DNA from: Lachnospiraceae bacterium UBA7182
Lineage (GTDB): Bacteria; Bacillota; Clostridia; Lachnospirales; Lachnospiraceae
Assembly (NCBI GenBank): GCA_002491115.1
Contig: DKVI01000074.1
Location: 68,293 to 132,292, forward strand
Reading direction: 5' to 3'
Length of the DNA: 64,000 nucleotides
This document shows positions 1 through 7,976 of this stretch, in pieces (position 1 is the first letter of the stretch; every line of letters starts with the position of its first letter). The notes beneath the pieces were generated by a model. That model was given only the letters and a program-made list of their open reading frames with translations. It ran no database searches and was not told the DNA's origin. Both the position numbers and the translations under genes were made by a program.

Positions 1-240
1 TATGAAAAAATAATGAAATTGCCGGAAGATGGAATAAGATTAATACTCGTTATGGCAGATGAAATCGCAAGACAATATAGTGTTTCTTCTAAAAAAAATG
101 ATGGAACAGAAAAAGATGTTTTATTAGAACGTAAGAAGGCGGCGTTTCAAAATATGTTGAAAATGAGGGAAGAATCCACATATCCAGGAGATTTTGATTA
201 TAAAAAGATCATGGAGGAAGCGTTAAATGAAAATAAATAG
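1..240 (+). CDS. Small hypothetical protein, probably 5'-truncated by the window edge
   Basis: The reading frame is open to base 1 and contains an ATG at 13, but no ribosome site is visible in the 12 bases before it, so the true start probably lies outside the window. The visible ~79 residues are charged and predicted helical (an amphipathic LPEDGIRLIL stretch, then a Lys/Glu-rich tail ending in EEALNENK). The LPE-type amphipathic helix is reminiscent of small antitoxins, but this is a weak resemblance and no toxin follows. It ends 17 bases before the YdeI-like gene and is probably co-transcribed with it. Function unknown. Confidence 0.5.
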   Translation, partial: YEKIMKLPEDGIRLILVMADEIARQYSVSSKKNDGTEKDVLLERKKAAFQNMLKMREESTYPGDFDYKKIMEEALNENK

Positions 241-257
241 AAAAGGAAAGACGCAGA

Positions 258-818
258 ATGAACGATACAATTGAATTTGTCAACAGAGAGGAATTTAGAA
301 AATGGCTTTATGAGCATTGTATGTCAAGCGCTGGCGTCTGGCTTTTATTTGGTAAATCCGGAGGACCGAAAACGATAAAAGCAGGAGAAGCTCTTGAAGA
401 AGCTCTTTGCTTTGGATGGATTGACGGACAGATGCAAAAAATTGACGATAAAACTTATAAAAAATATTTTTCCGTGCGCAGGGAGAACAGCAAGTGGTCA
501 GAAAAAAATAAGGCATTGGTTAAGAACCTTGAGGAACGGGGACTTATGACTGATTTCGGCAGAAAGAAAATAGAGGACGCCAAAAAAAACGGTCAGTGGT
601 ATGCCCCCAAACCGGCAGAAATTACTGAGGAACAAATTGCCTGTCTGTCTGCGTTGCTTGAAAAATATGAACCTGCTTTCACGAATTTTCAGGCCATGTC
701 TTTATCTGTAAAGAAAACCTATACACGGGCCTATCTGGACGCAAAGACAGACGCCGGACGGGAAAAGCGGATTGCCTGGATCGTGGACAGGCTTAATAAA
801 AATCTGAAGCCTATGTAA
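258..818 (+). CDS. YdeI/OmpD-associated family protein
   Basis: 186 residues. The N-terminal pattern (FVNREEFRKWL, then CFGWIDGQ near residue 53, then FSVRRENSKWSEKN near 70-83) is the signature of the YdeI/OmpD-associated family, a soluble family sometimes called bacteriocin-protection proteins; the biochemical role is not established. The length matches the short form of the family. The start has an AAGGAAAG ribosome site about 8 bases upstream. It belongs to a run of short + strand genes that are mostly acetyltransferases, a typical accessory or stress-resistance neighbourhood. The family call is confident; the function is not. Confidence 0.85.
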   Translation: MNDTIEFVNREEFRKWLYEHCMSSAGVWLLFGKSGGPKTIKAGEALEEALCFGWIDGQMQKIDDKTYKKYFSVRRENSKWSEKNKALVKNLEERGLMTDFGRKKIEDAKKNGQWYAPKPAEITEEQIACLSALLEKYEPAFTNFQAMSLSVKKTYTRAYLDAKTDAGREKRIAWIVDRLNKNLKPM

Positions 819-847
819 CTGTGATAGTTAAATCGGGAGATGATCCA

Positions 848-1327
848 ATGGAAATCAGATACATCACGCAAAAAGATAATCTGCTGGAAATAAGCAGCAT
901 ATATGAACGCAGTTGGAAGCATGCATATAAGAATATGATTCCTCAGGCATATCTCGACAGCATTCCGTCGGGACAATGGGTGAATAAAACAGGCATGAAC
1001 CATCTTGTCGTAATAGAAGACGGACAGATGATAGGAACTGCCGGTTTCTGTAGATCAAGATGGGAAAAGTACAGTGATTATGGAGAGATTGTTTCTATCT
1101 ATTTTTTGCCTGCATACATGGGGAAGGGATATGGCAGGTTATTATTAAACAGATGTATGGAAGAATTAAAACAATGTGGATTTGATAAGATCCTTCTGTG
1201 GGTCCTGGAAGAGAATCACAGAGCCAGAAAATTTTATGAGAAAAACGGATTTATTTGTTCCGAAGTGTTTCGGGAAGACACGATTGGCGGGAAGGATGTA
1301 AGAGAGGTATTGTATTTTGCCGCGTAA
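848..1327 (+). CDS. GNAT family N-acetyltransferase
   Basis: About 159 residues from the ATG at 848; a GTG at 821 in the same frame would add nine residues, but the GGGAGAT at 836-842 fits the ATG. The fold markers are a beta strand ending EIVSIYFLPAYMGKGYGRLLL, which contains the acetyl-CoA pyrophosphate loop (Q/R-x-x-G-x-G/A pattern, here MGKGYG), and a C-terminal NHRARKFYEKNGF motif common to GNATs. It probably transfers an acetyl group from acetyl-CoA to an amine; the substrate is not readable from sequence. It lies 30 bases after the YdeI-like gene. Confidence 0.85.
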   Translation: MEIRYITQKDNLLEISSIYERSWKHAYKNMIPQAYLDSIPSGQWVNKTGMNHLVVIEDGQMIGTAGFCRSRWEKYSDYGEIVSIYFLPAYMGKGYGRLLLNRCMEELKQCGFDKILLWVLEENHRARKFYEKNGFICSEVFREDTIGGKDVREVLYFAA

Positions 1328-1366
1328 CAGGAGGGCATTGTTGATGGAATATTGGAGGAAAGAAAA

Positions 1367-2002
1367 TTGCTGAACATTCGGAATGAAGAACCAGGAGACT
1401 ATGAAACTGTAGAGAATATAACACGGGACGCATTTTATAATTTGTATATACCCGGCTGCGTGGAGCACTATCTTGTTCATAAGATGCGGGAACATGAAGA
1501 TTTTATTCGCGAACTGGACTTTGTCCTGGAACTGAATAACAAAGTCATAGGCTATATCATGTATACGAAAGCAACACTGACCGATGAGGCCGGAAATGTA
1601 AAAAATATCCTAACATTTGGACCGCTTTGCATAGAAAAAGAATATCAGCGCAGGGGTTATGGAAAGCTGCTGATTCAGCATTCTGCGGAAAAGGCAGTGT
1701 CCATGGGGTATGATGTCATCGTTATTTTTGGAATGCCTTCCAATTATGTATCCAGCGGGTTTGTAAGTTGTAAAAGGCATAATGTATGTGTGGAAGGAGA
1801 TAAGTTTCCGTCGGCCATGTTAATAAAAGAACTTAAACCGGGTGCGTTGGACGGCCGAAGATGGTATTACAAGGACAGTCCGGTGATGGCTGTGCTGCCG
1901 GAAAATGCAGATGCTTATGATGATACCTTGACTCCCAAAGAGCGTAAACAAACGCCTGCACAGGAAGAATTTTATATCATGAGTCATTCTTTTGTGGAAT
2001 AA
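1367..2002 (+). CDS. GNAT family N-acetyltransferase
   Basis: About 211 residues. The best start is the TTG at 1367, 7 bases after a GGAGGA ribosome site at 1354-1359; the frame is open upstream to a TTG at 1352. The acetyl-CoA loop reads CIEKEYQRRGYGKLL, followed by a helix; the following segment (VIVIFGMPSNYVSSGF) is the YhbS-like GNAT pattern in which the protein is predicted to act on a small amine. The C-terminal ~60 residues are an extension rich in Asp/Pro. Forty bases separate it from the previous GNAT gene, so the two probably share a transcript. Substrate unknown. Confidence 0.82.
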   Translation: MLNIRNEEPGDYETVENITRDAFYNLYIPGCVEHYLVHKMREHEDFIRELDFVLELNNKVIGYIMYTKATLTDEAGNVKNILTFGPLCIEKEYQRRGYGKLLIQHSAEKAVSMGYDVIVIFGMPSNYVSSGFVSCKRHNVCVEGDKFPSAMLIKELKPGALDGRRWYYKDSPVMAVLPENADAYDDTLTPKERKQTPAQEEFYIMSHSFVE

Positions 2003-2062
2003 TATGGATTGTTGTTGCAAAAATACTCATATGAAATAAAAATGATTGGGAGATATTACAGA

Positions 2063-2482
2063 ATGAAAAAACAGATAATGAACCGGGTACATGAATTGTA
2101 CTGGAAGGATGATATAAATTGTGCGAGGACAGCAATCATCTGTTTGAGCGAATTATTTGAAATTACTGTTGAACCACAAATCATCTGGTCTGCGATTGGA
2201 TTGCATGGTGCCGGCGGATATAGAGCACAGTGCGGCGTGGTTGAAGGTACACTCATGTTTATAGGAATTTACCTTCATATGATGAAAAAAACGGAAGATG
2301 AAATTGTATCTGCCTGTTATAACTTTGCGTCTGATTTTGACAGAAGATTCGGCTCGTTAAGATGCTTTGAATTACGCCCTACAGGTTTTTCAGAAAATGA
2401 TCCGCCGCATATGTGCGAAAGTCTGACTTGTAATGGAATTGAGTTTGCATATCAATATATTTCAGAGGTTACGAAGCAGTAG
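2063..2482 (+). CDS. C-GCAxxG-C-C family protein (putative redox-active)
   Basis: About 139 residues from the ATG at 2063 (GGGAGAT upstream); in-frame codons reach back to 2009. The conserved cysteines sit in DDINCARTAI near residue 18, a GLHGAGGYRAQCGVVEGT stretch that matches the core of the C_GCAxxG_C_C family, and further cysteines in CYNFA and CESLTCNG. The family is thought to bind a metal or cluster or to do redox chemistry; this is predicted, not shown. It is often found beside GNAT or sugar-stress genes in Clostridia. No membrane segment or signal peptide is visible. Confidence 0.75.
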   Translation: MKKQIMNRVHELYWKDDINCARTAIICLSELFEITVEPQIIWSAIGLHGAGGYRAQCGVVEGTLMFIGIYLHMMKKTEDEIVSACYNFASDFDRRFGSLRCFELRPTGFSENDPPHMCESLTCNGIEFAYQYISEVTKQ

Positions 2483-2598
2483 AGAAAAAATTGTTATTAT
2501 ATTATGTTCAAAAAGAAAATATGAAAAAGTTGTGAAGATACCTGGAAATAAAACAAAAAGATCAGAATGTTTTAAAACAGAAATTTGTGAGGCAAAAA

Positions 2599-3126
2599 AT
2601 GGGCAGAGATTTTTTCCTGAAAACAAACAGAATCGGATTTTCTAAATGGGTTCAAAGCGATTTGGAACTGGCCAAATTATTATGGGGGAATCCCGAAGTG
2701 ACCAGATATATTTGCGCCGGAGGCGTATTCAGCACAGACGATATTGTAGACCGTATGAAGCTGGAAATCCTTAATGAATCACTCTATCAGGTACAATATT
2801 GGCCCATCTTTGAATTAACAACAAATGATTTTATTGGGTGCTGCGGATTAAGGCCTTATAAAACAAACGAATATGAAATTGGTTTTCATTTACGGCCTGA
2901 GTTCTGGGGGCAGGGATATGCGGCAGAAGCTGCAAATGCTGTAATAGAGTATGCGTTTGCAGTTCTCAAAGCAAAAAAGCTTTTTGCGGGGCATAATCCT
3001 GATAATTACAAATCCCGGCAATTGTTAAATAAATTGGGATTCGTTTATACAGGCGATGAATTTTATGAACCGACAGGCCTGTATCACCCGTCTTATGAGC
3101 TGAAAAATTATATGTCACATACATAA
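2599..3126 (+). CDS. GNAT family N-acetyltransferase, RimJ/RimL-like
   Basis: About 175 residues. The ATG at 2599 is preceded by GAGG at 2588-2591; a GTG at 2587 is the alternative. The layout is of the RimJ/RimL type: an N-terminal TNRIGFSKWVQSD strand, a GNPEVTRYI segment, GCCGLRPYKTNEYEIGF, and the acetyl-CoA loop FWGQGYAAEAA, with a DNYKSRQLLNKLGF helix at the C-terminus. Such enzymes acetylate protein N-termini or small amines. This is the third acetyltransferase in 2.3 kb; they are not close copies of one another. Confidence 0.85.
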   Translation: MGRDFFLKTNRIGFSKWVQSDLELAKLLWGNPEVTRYICAGGVFSTDDIVDRMKLEILNESLYQVQYWPIFELTTNDFIGCCGLRPYKTNEYEIGFHLRPEFWGQGYAAEAANAVIEYAFAVLKAKKLFAGHNPDNYKSRQLLNKLGFVYTGDEFYEPTGLYHPSYELKNYMSHT

Positions 3127-3156
3127 ATATATGATCCTTAGGCAGAAGGTGATAAA

Positions 3157-3570
3157 ATGTGGATTATATTTGCGGTATTGTCTGCGGTATTTGCGGCGCT
3201 TACTTCTATACTGGCGAAAGTTGGCATAGACGGAGTGGATTCCAATCTCGCGACAGCCATCAGGACAGTAGTAGTTGTTATGATGGCATGGGGGATGGTA
3301 TTTCTCACACACGCGCAGAAAGGGCTTTCAGAAATAAGCCAGAAAAGCTGGTTATTTTTAATTCTGTCCGGTCTGGCAACAGGCGCATCCTGGCTTTGCT
3401 ATTACAAGGCATTGCAGATGGGGGACGCATCCCAAGTCGTGCCGATTGATAAGCTCAGTGTGGTCATCACGTTGGTTTTGGCGTTCGTTTTTCTGCACGA
3501 AGAATTTACGGCCAGATCTTTCATCGGATGTGTTCTGATTGGCGTTGGGACTCTGGTAATGGTTTTATAA
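3157..3570 (+). CDS. EamA-family transporter, half-size (single EamA domain)
   Basis: 137 residues, almost entirely hydrophobic, with about four to five predicted membrane helices, starting MWIIFAVLSAVFAALTSI. The GDASQVVPIDKLSVVITL stretch near residue 90 is typical of EamA/DMT domains. Ordinary DMT exporters have two EamA repeats (~300 residues); single-domain members are thought to work as dimers. A GAAGGTGA ribosome site precedes the ATG. It converges with the Na/Pi cotransporter gene on the other strand. The transported compound cannot be inferred. Confidence 0.85.
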   Translation: MWIIFAVLSAVFAALTSILAKVGIDGVDSNLATAIRTVVVVMMAWGMVFLTHAQKGLSEISQKSWLFLILSGLATGASWLCYYKALQMGDASQVVPIDKLSVVITLVLAFVFLHEEFTARSFIGCVLIGVGTLVMVL

Positions 3571-3591
3571 AAGAGAAACAGGGATGAAACC

Positions 3592-3634
3592 AAAAAACGC
3601 CCGCTGCCGGCGGATCGCTTCCCGCCGGCGCGGC
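3592..3634 (-). terminator. Rho-independent terminator for the Na/Pi cotransporter gene
   Basis: On the - strand, GCCGGCGG and CCGCCGGC (3622-3629 and 3606-3613) form an 8-bp GC-rich stem. The stem can be extended by four more pairs across a single bulge, and six T residues follow (A run at 3592-3597 on the + strand). There is no T run on the + strand side, so it mainly stops the leftward transcript. Confidence 0.75.
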
Positions 3635-3643
3635 CGTATGAAC

Positions 3644-4720
3644 TTAAAGGCTTTTTAACGAATATTTTTTCGCGTAGTCTTCCGCTACGGATGAAGGTGT
3701 GGCAAATAAGCGTTCATCAAGGATCGGCGTGACTTCCTGTGTCTTCGCATCCGGTACAATGATATTGACAAATTTCTCAAGGGCGCCGGACAATGGCAGC
3801 ATCAGGACCGTACAAAGGATATTGAACGCGGAATGGACAACCGCAATGCCGAACAGGGTAGCGTTGTGATTAAAAATGGCGGGCCTGAAAATAGTCTGTA
3901 ACAGGCAGAACAGTCCGGTCAGGATCACGGTTCCGATGATGTTAAAAGAAAGGTGTACAAGTGCGGCTCTCTTGGCGTTTTTATTGGCGCCCACAGACGA
4001 CAGCATGGCAGTAATGCAGGTACCGATGTTCTGTCCCATGATAATAGGAATCGCCGCGCTGTAAGAAACCTGTCCGGTAATGGCAAGCGCCTGTAAAATT
4101 CCTACAGAAGCAGAACTTGACTGAATGATTGCTGTCAGGACTGCGCCCGCAAGCACCCCTAATACCGGATTCTTAAATAGCAGGAACAGGTTTTGAAACT
4201 CCGGTATATTTGCCAGGCCGGAAACGGCATCTGTCATTGTTTCCATCCCGAACATGAGGACGGTAAATCCCAGCAAAATGGTTCCGCTGTCTTTTTTCCT
4301 GCTGTCCTTGCAGAACATATAAAGGATAATCCCAATGAGGGCCAGGACGGGTGTGAAAGATGACGGTTTTAAAAGCTGTACAAACAGATTGTCGCTCTCA
4401 ATACCGCTTAAACTCAGAATCCATGCCGTAACAGTCGTCCCAATATTTGCTCCCATGATAACATTGATCGCCTGCTTTAATGTCATGAGTCCGGAATTTA
4501 CGAAACCTACTACCATGACTGTTGTTGCAGAGGAACTTTGTATGACTGCCGTAACGCCAAGTCCCGTAAGTAAACCGGCGGCTTTGTTTGTTGTAAGCTT
4601 TCCGATGAGAGAACGAAGCTTCCCTCCTGCGCGGCGTTCTAAGGCCTGCCCCATGAGATTCATGCCGAACAGGAACAGGCTCAGTCCGCTTACCAGAGAC
4701 AGTATATCAAAAATATCCAT
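3644..4720 (-). CDS. Na/Pi cotransporter family protein, lacking the usual PhoU-like tail
   Basis: 358 residues, membrane protein with two inverted repeats. The duplicated QSSSA motifs of the family are visible (VIQSSSATTVMVVGF near residue 60 and IIQSSSASVGILQAL near 200), each followed by a GxNIGT motif (MGANIGTT and MGQNIGTC). Full-length relatives of ~550 residues continue after a LDERLLATP-type motif into a PhoU-like regulatory domain; here the protein reaches LDERLFATPSSVAE and stops about 12 residues later. It is predicted to import phosphate with Na+. A TTTACA-N5-TTTACA repeat lies 70-86 bases upstream of the start, and the PhoB/PhoR-type genes are directly upstream on the same strand. 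Confidence 0.88.
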   Translation of the reverse strand: MDIFDILSLVSGLSLFLFGMNLMGQALERRAGGKLRSLIGKLTTNKAAGLLTGLGVTAVIQSSSATTVMVVGFVNSGLMTLKQAINVIMGANIGTTVTAWILSLSGIESDNLFVQLLKPSSFTPVLALIGIILYMFCKDSRKKDSGTILLGFTVLMFGMETMTDAVSGLANIPEFQNLFLLFKNPVLGVLAGAVLTAIIQSSSASVGILQALAITGQVSYSAAIPIIMGQNIGTCITAMLSSVGANKNAKRAALVHLSFNIIGTVILTGLFCLLQTIFRPAIFNHNATLFGIAVVHSAFNILCTVLMLPLSGALEKFVNIIVPDAKTQEVTPILDERLFATPSSVAEDYAKKYSLKSL

Positions 4721-4789
4721 AGATTTACTCCTTTCCCAGCAATCTATGGATATTGTATCAATGGATCATCAAATCTGTTATCCTGCCTT

Positions 4790-4806
4790 TGTAAAGTTTT
4801 TGTAAA
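4790..4806 (-). promoter_or_regulatory. Candidate Pho box upstream of the Na/Pi cotransporter
   Basis: On the - strand two TTTACA hexamers are separated by AAAAC (11-base period), the direct-repeat layout of PhoP/PhoB sites in Gram-positives (TTHACA repeats). A possible -10, TACAAT, lies at 4757-4752, about 33 bases further toward the gene. The same arrangement occurs upstream of the response-regulator gene, which makes chance unlikely. Binding is inferred. Confidence 0.6.
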
Positions 4807-4819
4807 GCAGGTGTTAGAT

Positions 4820-6475
4820 TCATTTGGGAAACACGATCCTGACCGTGGTGCCGCCGTCTACCACACTGTGAAGCTCAATGGAGGCATTATGAAGTTTTGC
4901 GGCGTGTTTGACAATCGAAAGCCCCAGACCCGTCCCTCCGACTTCTTTAGAGTGACTTTTATCCACACGGTAAAAGCGTTCAAATATTCGTTCCTGATGC
5001 CTGGCAGGGATACCGATACCGGTATCGCTTACGCTGAGGACAACAGAACTGTCTGTATTTTGCACATCGACAGAAACGGAACCGTTTTCACGATTATATT
5101 TAAGGGCATTGTCACAGAGATTAAATACAATGCTGTTTAACAACTGAGGTACGCCCCGGACAGGTGCGGATACGCCGTTCATTGTGAATGTGATTTTCGC
5201 TGCTTTGGCTTTTGGTTCAAAAGCACGAACGGTTTCCCTGGCAATCTCATATAAATCTACATCTTCCCGTTTCATATCACCGGCATCCTCATCCAGATGG
5301 GAAAGCTTTATAATATCATCGACAAGATAAATCATACGCTGTGCCTCTGCATAAATCTGTCCGGAGAATTTTGTAATGTCTTCCGGTTTTACCATATCGT
5401 TTTTTAACAGCTCTGCATAACCGGAAATGGAATGCAGCGGTGTTTTCAGTTCGTGGGAAACATTCGCGGTAAATTCCCGGCGCATTTGTTCTGCCTTTTC
5501 TTTTTCGGTTACATCAAAAATCAAAAGGGCTATGCCGGATACCTCATCATCGGTAATGACAGGGCTGGCATTTAACTGATATTCTAATCCGTTCAGTTTC
5601 ATAGTCGTTTCAGAGCGTTCACCGTTTTTTGCTTTGCTGAGCAGCTCCTGAAGTGCGAGGGCATTGTTTAACATCAGAATATCCTTGCCGATACAAAACT
5701 TACTGATACGAAGCAATTTAGACGCGGTACGATTCATGCTTAAAATAATTCCGTTTTCATTCAGCAGTATTAACCCCTCGTTCATATTGTCTGTTGCCGT
5801 TTCAAATTCCTCCTGTTTATGCCTTAATTCCGCCGCCTGGCTCTTTAACTGCTGCTGCTGAAGGCTGATCCTTTTAAGCAGCGGACGTAGTTCGACATAT
5901 TCTTTGTTTGACAACGGTTCATCAAGGTTTAGTTCATTCAGGGGATTTACTATTTTCCTGGAGAGCCTGAAAGCCAGAAAAAGCGAAATACCTGCTGCGA
6001 TCACAAACATAAGGATGATGGGCTGCTCCATTCCCAGAATGAGCATCCAGATAGAGTTCTGTGTTCCGGAAAGACGGATTACCGTACCGTCGGATAATTT
6101 TTTCGCTGAATACAGCAGGCGCTCCATTAAAGTCACGGAATAGCGCGAGCTCTCGCCATAGCCGTTCTCAAGCGCTTCTTTTACTTCTTTGCGCTCTAAA
6201 TGGTTTTCCATATTTTCCGCATCGGACTGGCTGTCAAATAATACCACACCTTCCGGGGATATCCAGGTAACCCGATAATCGTAGGTTTTAAGCCCCGTAA
6301 AATAGTCGATTCCTTCATGGGTTACGCCCTGTGAAATAAGTTCTGTCTGCATTTTCATCTGGTTTCGCTGCACGGTTGAGAAATAATTATATAAAACGCC
6401 CATGATAAAGACAAGAGACGCTAAAAACACCGCTATGGCAGCGAAACAGATCGATTTGAATATTCGTCTGGTCAT
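4820..6475 (-). CDS. phoR: Sensor histidine kinase, PhoR-type
   Basis: 551 residues. Membrane helix at about 8-30, an extracytoplasmic sensor of ~115 residues, a second helix at ~150-170, a short HAMP-like linker, a PAS domain (~225-325), HisKA with the phospho-acceptor H341 in ANVSHELKTPLHS, and a HATPase domain (N-box NLCDNALKYN, G1 SDTGIGIP, G2 GGTGLGLSIVKHA). It phosphorylates the regulator encoded immediately upstream; the start codon overlaps that gene's stop by 4 bases (ATGA). The nearby Pho-type repeats and phosphate transporter make phosphate the likely signal, but the sensor domain itself gives no proof. Confidence 0.85.
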   Translation of the reverse strand: MTRRIFKSICFAAIAVFLASLVFIMGVLYNYFSTVQRNQMKMQTELISQGVTHEGIDYFTGLKTYDYRVTWISPEGVVLFDSQSDAENMENHLERKEVKEALENGYGESSRYSVTLMERLLYSAKKLSDGTVIRLSGTQNSIWMLILGMEQPIILMFVIAAGISLFLAFRLSRKIVNPLNELNLDEPLSNKEYVELRPLLKRISLQQQQLKSQAAELRHKQEEFETATDNMNEGLILLNENGIILSMNRTASKLLRISKFCIGKDILMLNNALALQELLSKAKNGERSETTMKLNGLEYQLNASPVITDDEVSGIALLIFDVTEKEKAEQMRREFTANVSHELKTPLHSISGYAELLKNDMVKPEDITKFSGQIYAEAQRMIYLVDDIIKLSHLDEDAGDMKREDVDLYEIARETVRAFEPKAKAAKITFTMNGVSAPVRGVPQLLNSIVFNLCDNALKYNRENGSVSVDVQNTDSSVVLSVSDTGIGIPARHQERIFERFYRVDKSHSKEVGGTGLGLSIVKHAAKLHNASIELHSVVDGGTTVRIVFPK

Positions 6476-7146
6476 GATTTTCCTCCCATTCGATAACCCA
6501 CGCCGCGGATTGTTTCTATATATTTTCCGTAAGGACCTAGCTTGGTCCGCAGTGTTCCTATATGCACATCGACTGTCCGGGTTTCTCCTGCAAATTCCGC
6601 ACCCCAGATACTGGACAAAAGCTGCTCCCGGGTAAATACCAGGCCAATATTTTTCATAAACATAAGAAGCAGCTCATATTCCTTTAACGTAAGCTGCACC
6701 CGTTCCCCGTTGGCCGTGACGGTATGCTCGTCGTTATTAAGCTCCAGTTCGGCAATACGAAGGACGGTTGCTTCCGCTTTGGGAGATGTCCTGCGCAAAA
6801 CCGCTTTTACGCGGGAGATCATCTCCATCATTCCGAAAGGTTTGGCAAGATAATCATCTGCGCCCATATCCAATCCGATCACTTTGTCATACTCCGTGCC
6901 TTTGGCGGTAGCCATTATAACCGGGATATCTGCTGTGCTGCTTTGCCTGCGCAGTTTCTGCAAAATAGTAATGCCGTCTTCATCCGGAAGCATAATATCC
7001 AGGATGATCATCTGCGGCTTACTTTTCTGCAACGCTTCCCAAAAGGGTTTACTGTGAGAGAATCCGGTTGCTTCAAATCCGGCGGAATTTAACGTATATA
7101 TCATTAAGTCACGAATCGCATTGTCATCTTCTATACAAAATATCAT
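6472..7146 (-). CDS. phoB: Response regulator, OmpR/PhoB family
   Basis: 224 residues: a receiver domain with acidic pocket (ED at 6-8), phospho-acceptor D50 in MIILDIMLPDEDG and the KPFG lysine near 103, followed by a winged-helix Trans_reg_C domain (LTLKEYELLLMFMKN, VHIGTLRTKLG, GVGYRMG). It is first in a two-gene operon with the kinase. A TTTACA-N5-TTTACA repeat 82-98 bases upstream suggests autoregulation and a phosphate role. A GGGAGAGGA ribosome site precedes the ATG. Distinction from other PhoB-like regulators (VicR, RegX3) rests on context. Confidence 0.87.
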   Translation of the reverse strand: MIFCIEDDNAIRDLMIYTLNSAGFEATGFSHSKPFWEALQKSKPQMIILDIMLPDEDGITILQKLRRQSSTADIPVIMATAKGTEYDKVIGLDMGADDYLAKPFGMMEMISRVKAVLRRTSPKAEATVLRIAELELNNDEHTVTANGERVQLTLKEYELLLMFMKNIGLVFTREQLLSSIWGAEFAGETRTVDVHIGTLRTKLGPYGKYIETIRGVGYRMGGKS

Positions 7147-7227
7147 GATATCCTCTCCCTTACATTATATATTCTCTCATGACAGTCCTATCTTATAATA
7201 AAATAAGCAAATCTGTAACCCTGGTAA

Positions 7228-7244
7228 TGTAAAATTTCTGTAAA
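7228..7244 (-). promoter_or_regulatory. Candidate Pho box upstream of the response-regulator operon
   Basis: On the - strand TTTACA-GAAAT-TTTACA, the same 11-base-period repeat as at 4790-4806. A less exact third copy (GTTACA, 7219-7214) lies 14 bases further downstream. A TATTATAA stretch near 7195-7202 could be the -10. It suggests that the phosphorylated regulator controls its own operon. Confidence 0.55.
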
Positions 7245-7296
7245 GTTTGGAGAGAGACATCGAAACGGGCAAAATGTTATTTTTGTGGGAAATGTA

Positions 7297-7325
7297 TGGA
7301 CTGATGGAAGTATGTGGATTATAAT
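7297..7325 (+). promoter_or_regulatory. Candidate sigma-A promoter for the RibD-like gene
   Basis: TGGACT, 17 bases, then TATAAT (7320-7325). It lies in the 248-base gap between the divergent regulator operon and the gene at 7395. The -10 is perfect; the -35 differs from TTGACA at two positions. Confidence 0.5.
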
Positions 7326-7394
7326 GATGAAATCAAAGGAGAAAACAGCATAGAGGAATGGGAATCTTGAAACTTAAATAGTGGGAGGCAGTCT

Positions 7395-7925
7395 GTGAGA
7401 AAAGTTATTTTATTTATCGCAATGAGCCTGGACGGTTGCATTGCGGACAGTGAGGGAAAAGTTGACTGGCTTGGAGGTCAGGGAAACGAGGAGGAAATGA
7501 TCGATACCTACACAAAGTTTGTGTCTTATGTAGATACAGTGGTCATGGGCTGGAATACTTATCACCAGATCGTTACAGAACTGTCTCCCCAAAAGTGGGT
7601 ATACGGCGAACTAAGCAGTTATGTGGTCACGCACAGGAACTGTCCGTCTACGGATATGATACGCTTTACCAATGAAAAGCCATGCAGCCTGATACGGGAA
7701 CTGAAAGAAAAAGACGGAAAGCATATCTGGATCTGCGGCGGCGCCGACCTTGTGCAGCAGCTTATGACAGAGGATCTGATTGACCTGTATTATGTATCGG
7801 TGATACCGATGCTGTTGGGGAAAGGAATCCGGCTTTTCGGTGGGAACGAAAAAATGATTCCTTTGAGATTAGTCAAAACACAGAGCTATGATGGAATAAC
7901 GGATCTGATATATGAACGCAGGTGA
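7395..7925 (+). CDS. Dihydrofolate reductase family protein (RibD C-terminal domain)
   Basis: 176 residues. It begins MRKVILFIAMSLDGCIADSE, the hallmark of the YyaP/YwjB-like reductases that share the RibD C-terminal fold. WICGGADLVQQLM near residue 115 and the closing YYVSVIPMLLGKGIRLF match the nucleotide-binding region. The GTG start is backed by GGGAGG at 7382-7387. These proteins are probably NAD(P)H-dependent reductases, usually not true folate enzymes; the substrate is unknown. The gene is read on its own or with the Sel1 gene 51 bases downstream. Confidence 0.85.
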   Translation: MRKVILFIAMSLDGCIADSEGKVDWLGGQGNEEEMIDTYTKFVSYVDTVVMGWNTYHQIVTELSPQKWVYGELSSYVVTHRNCPSTDMIRFTNEKPCSLIRELKEKDGKHIWICGGADLVQQLMTEDLIDLYYVSVIPMLLGKGIRLFGGNEKMIPLRLVKTQSYDGITDLIYERR

Positions 7926-7976
7926 TGTGTTTTATTGAGAAAAGATGAAAAAACAATACATAAGGAGAATAGTAAG

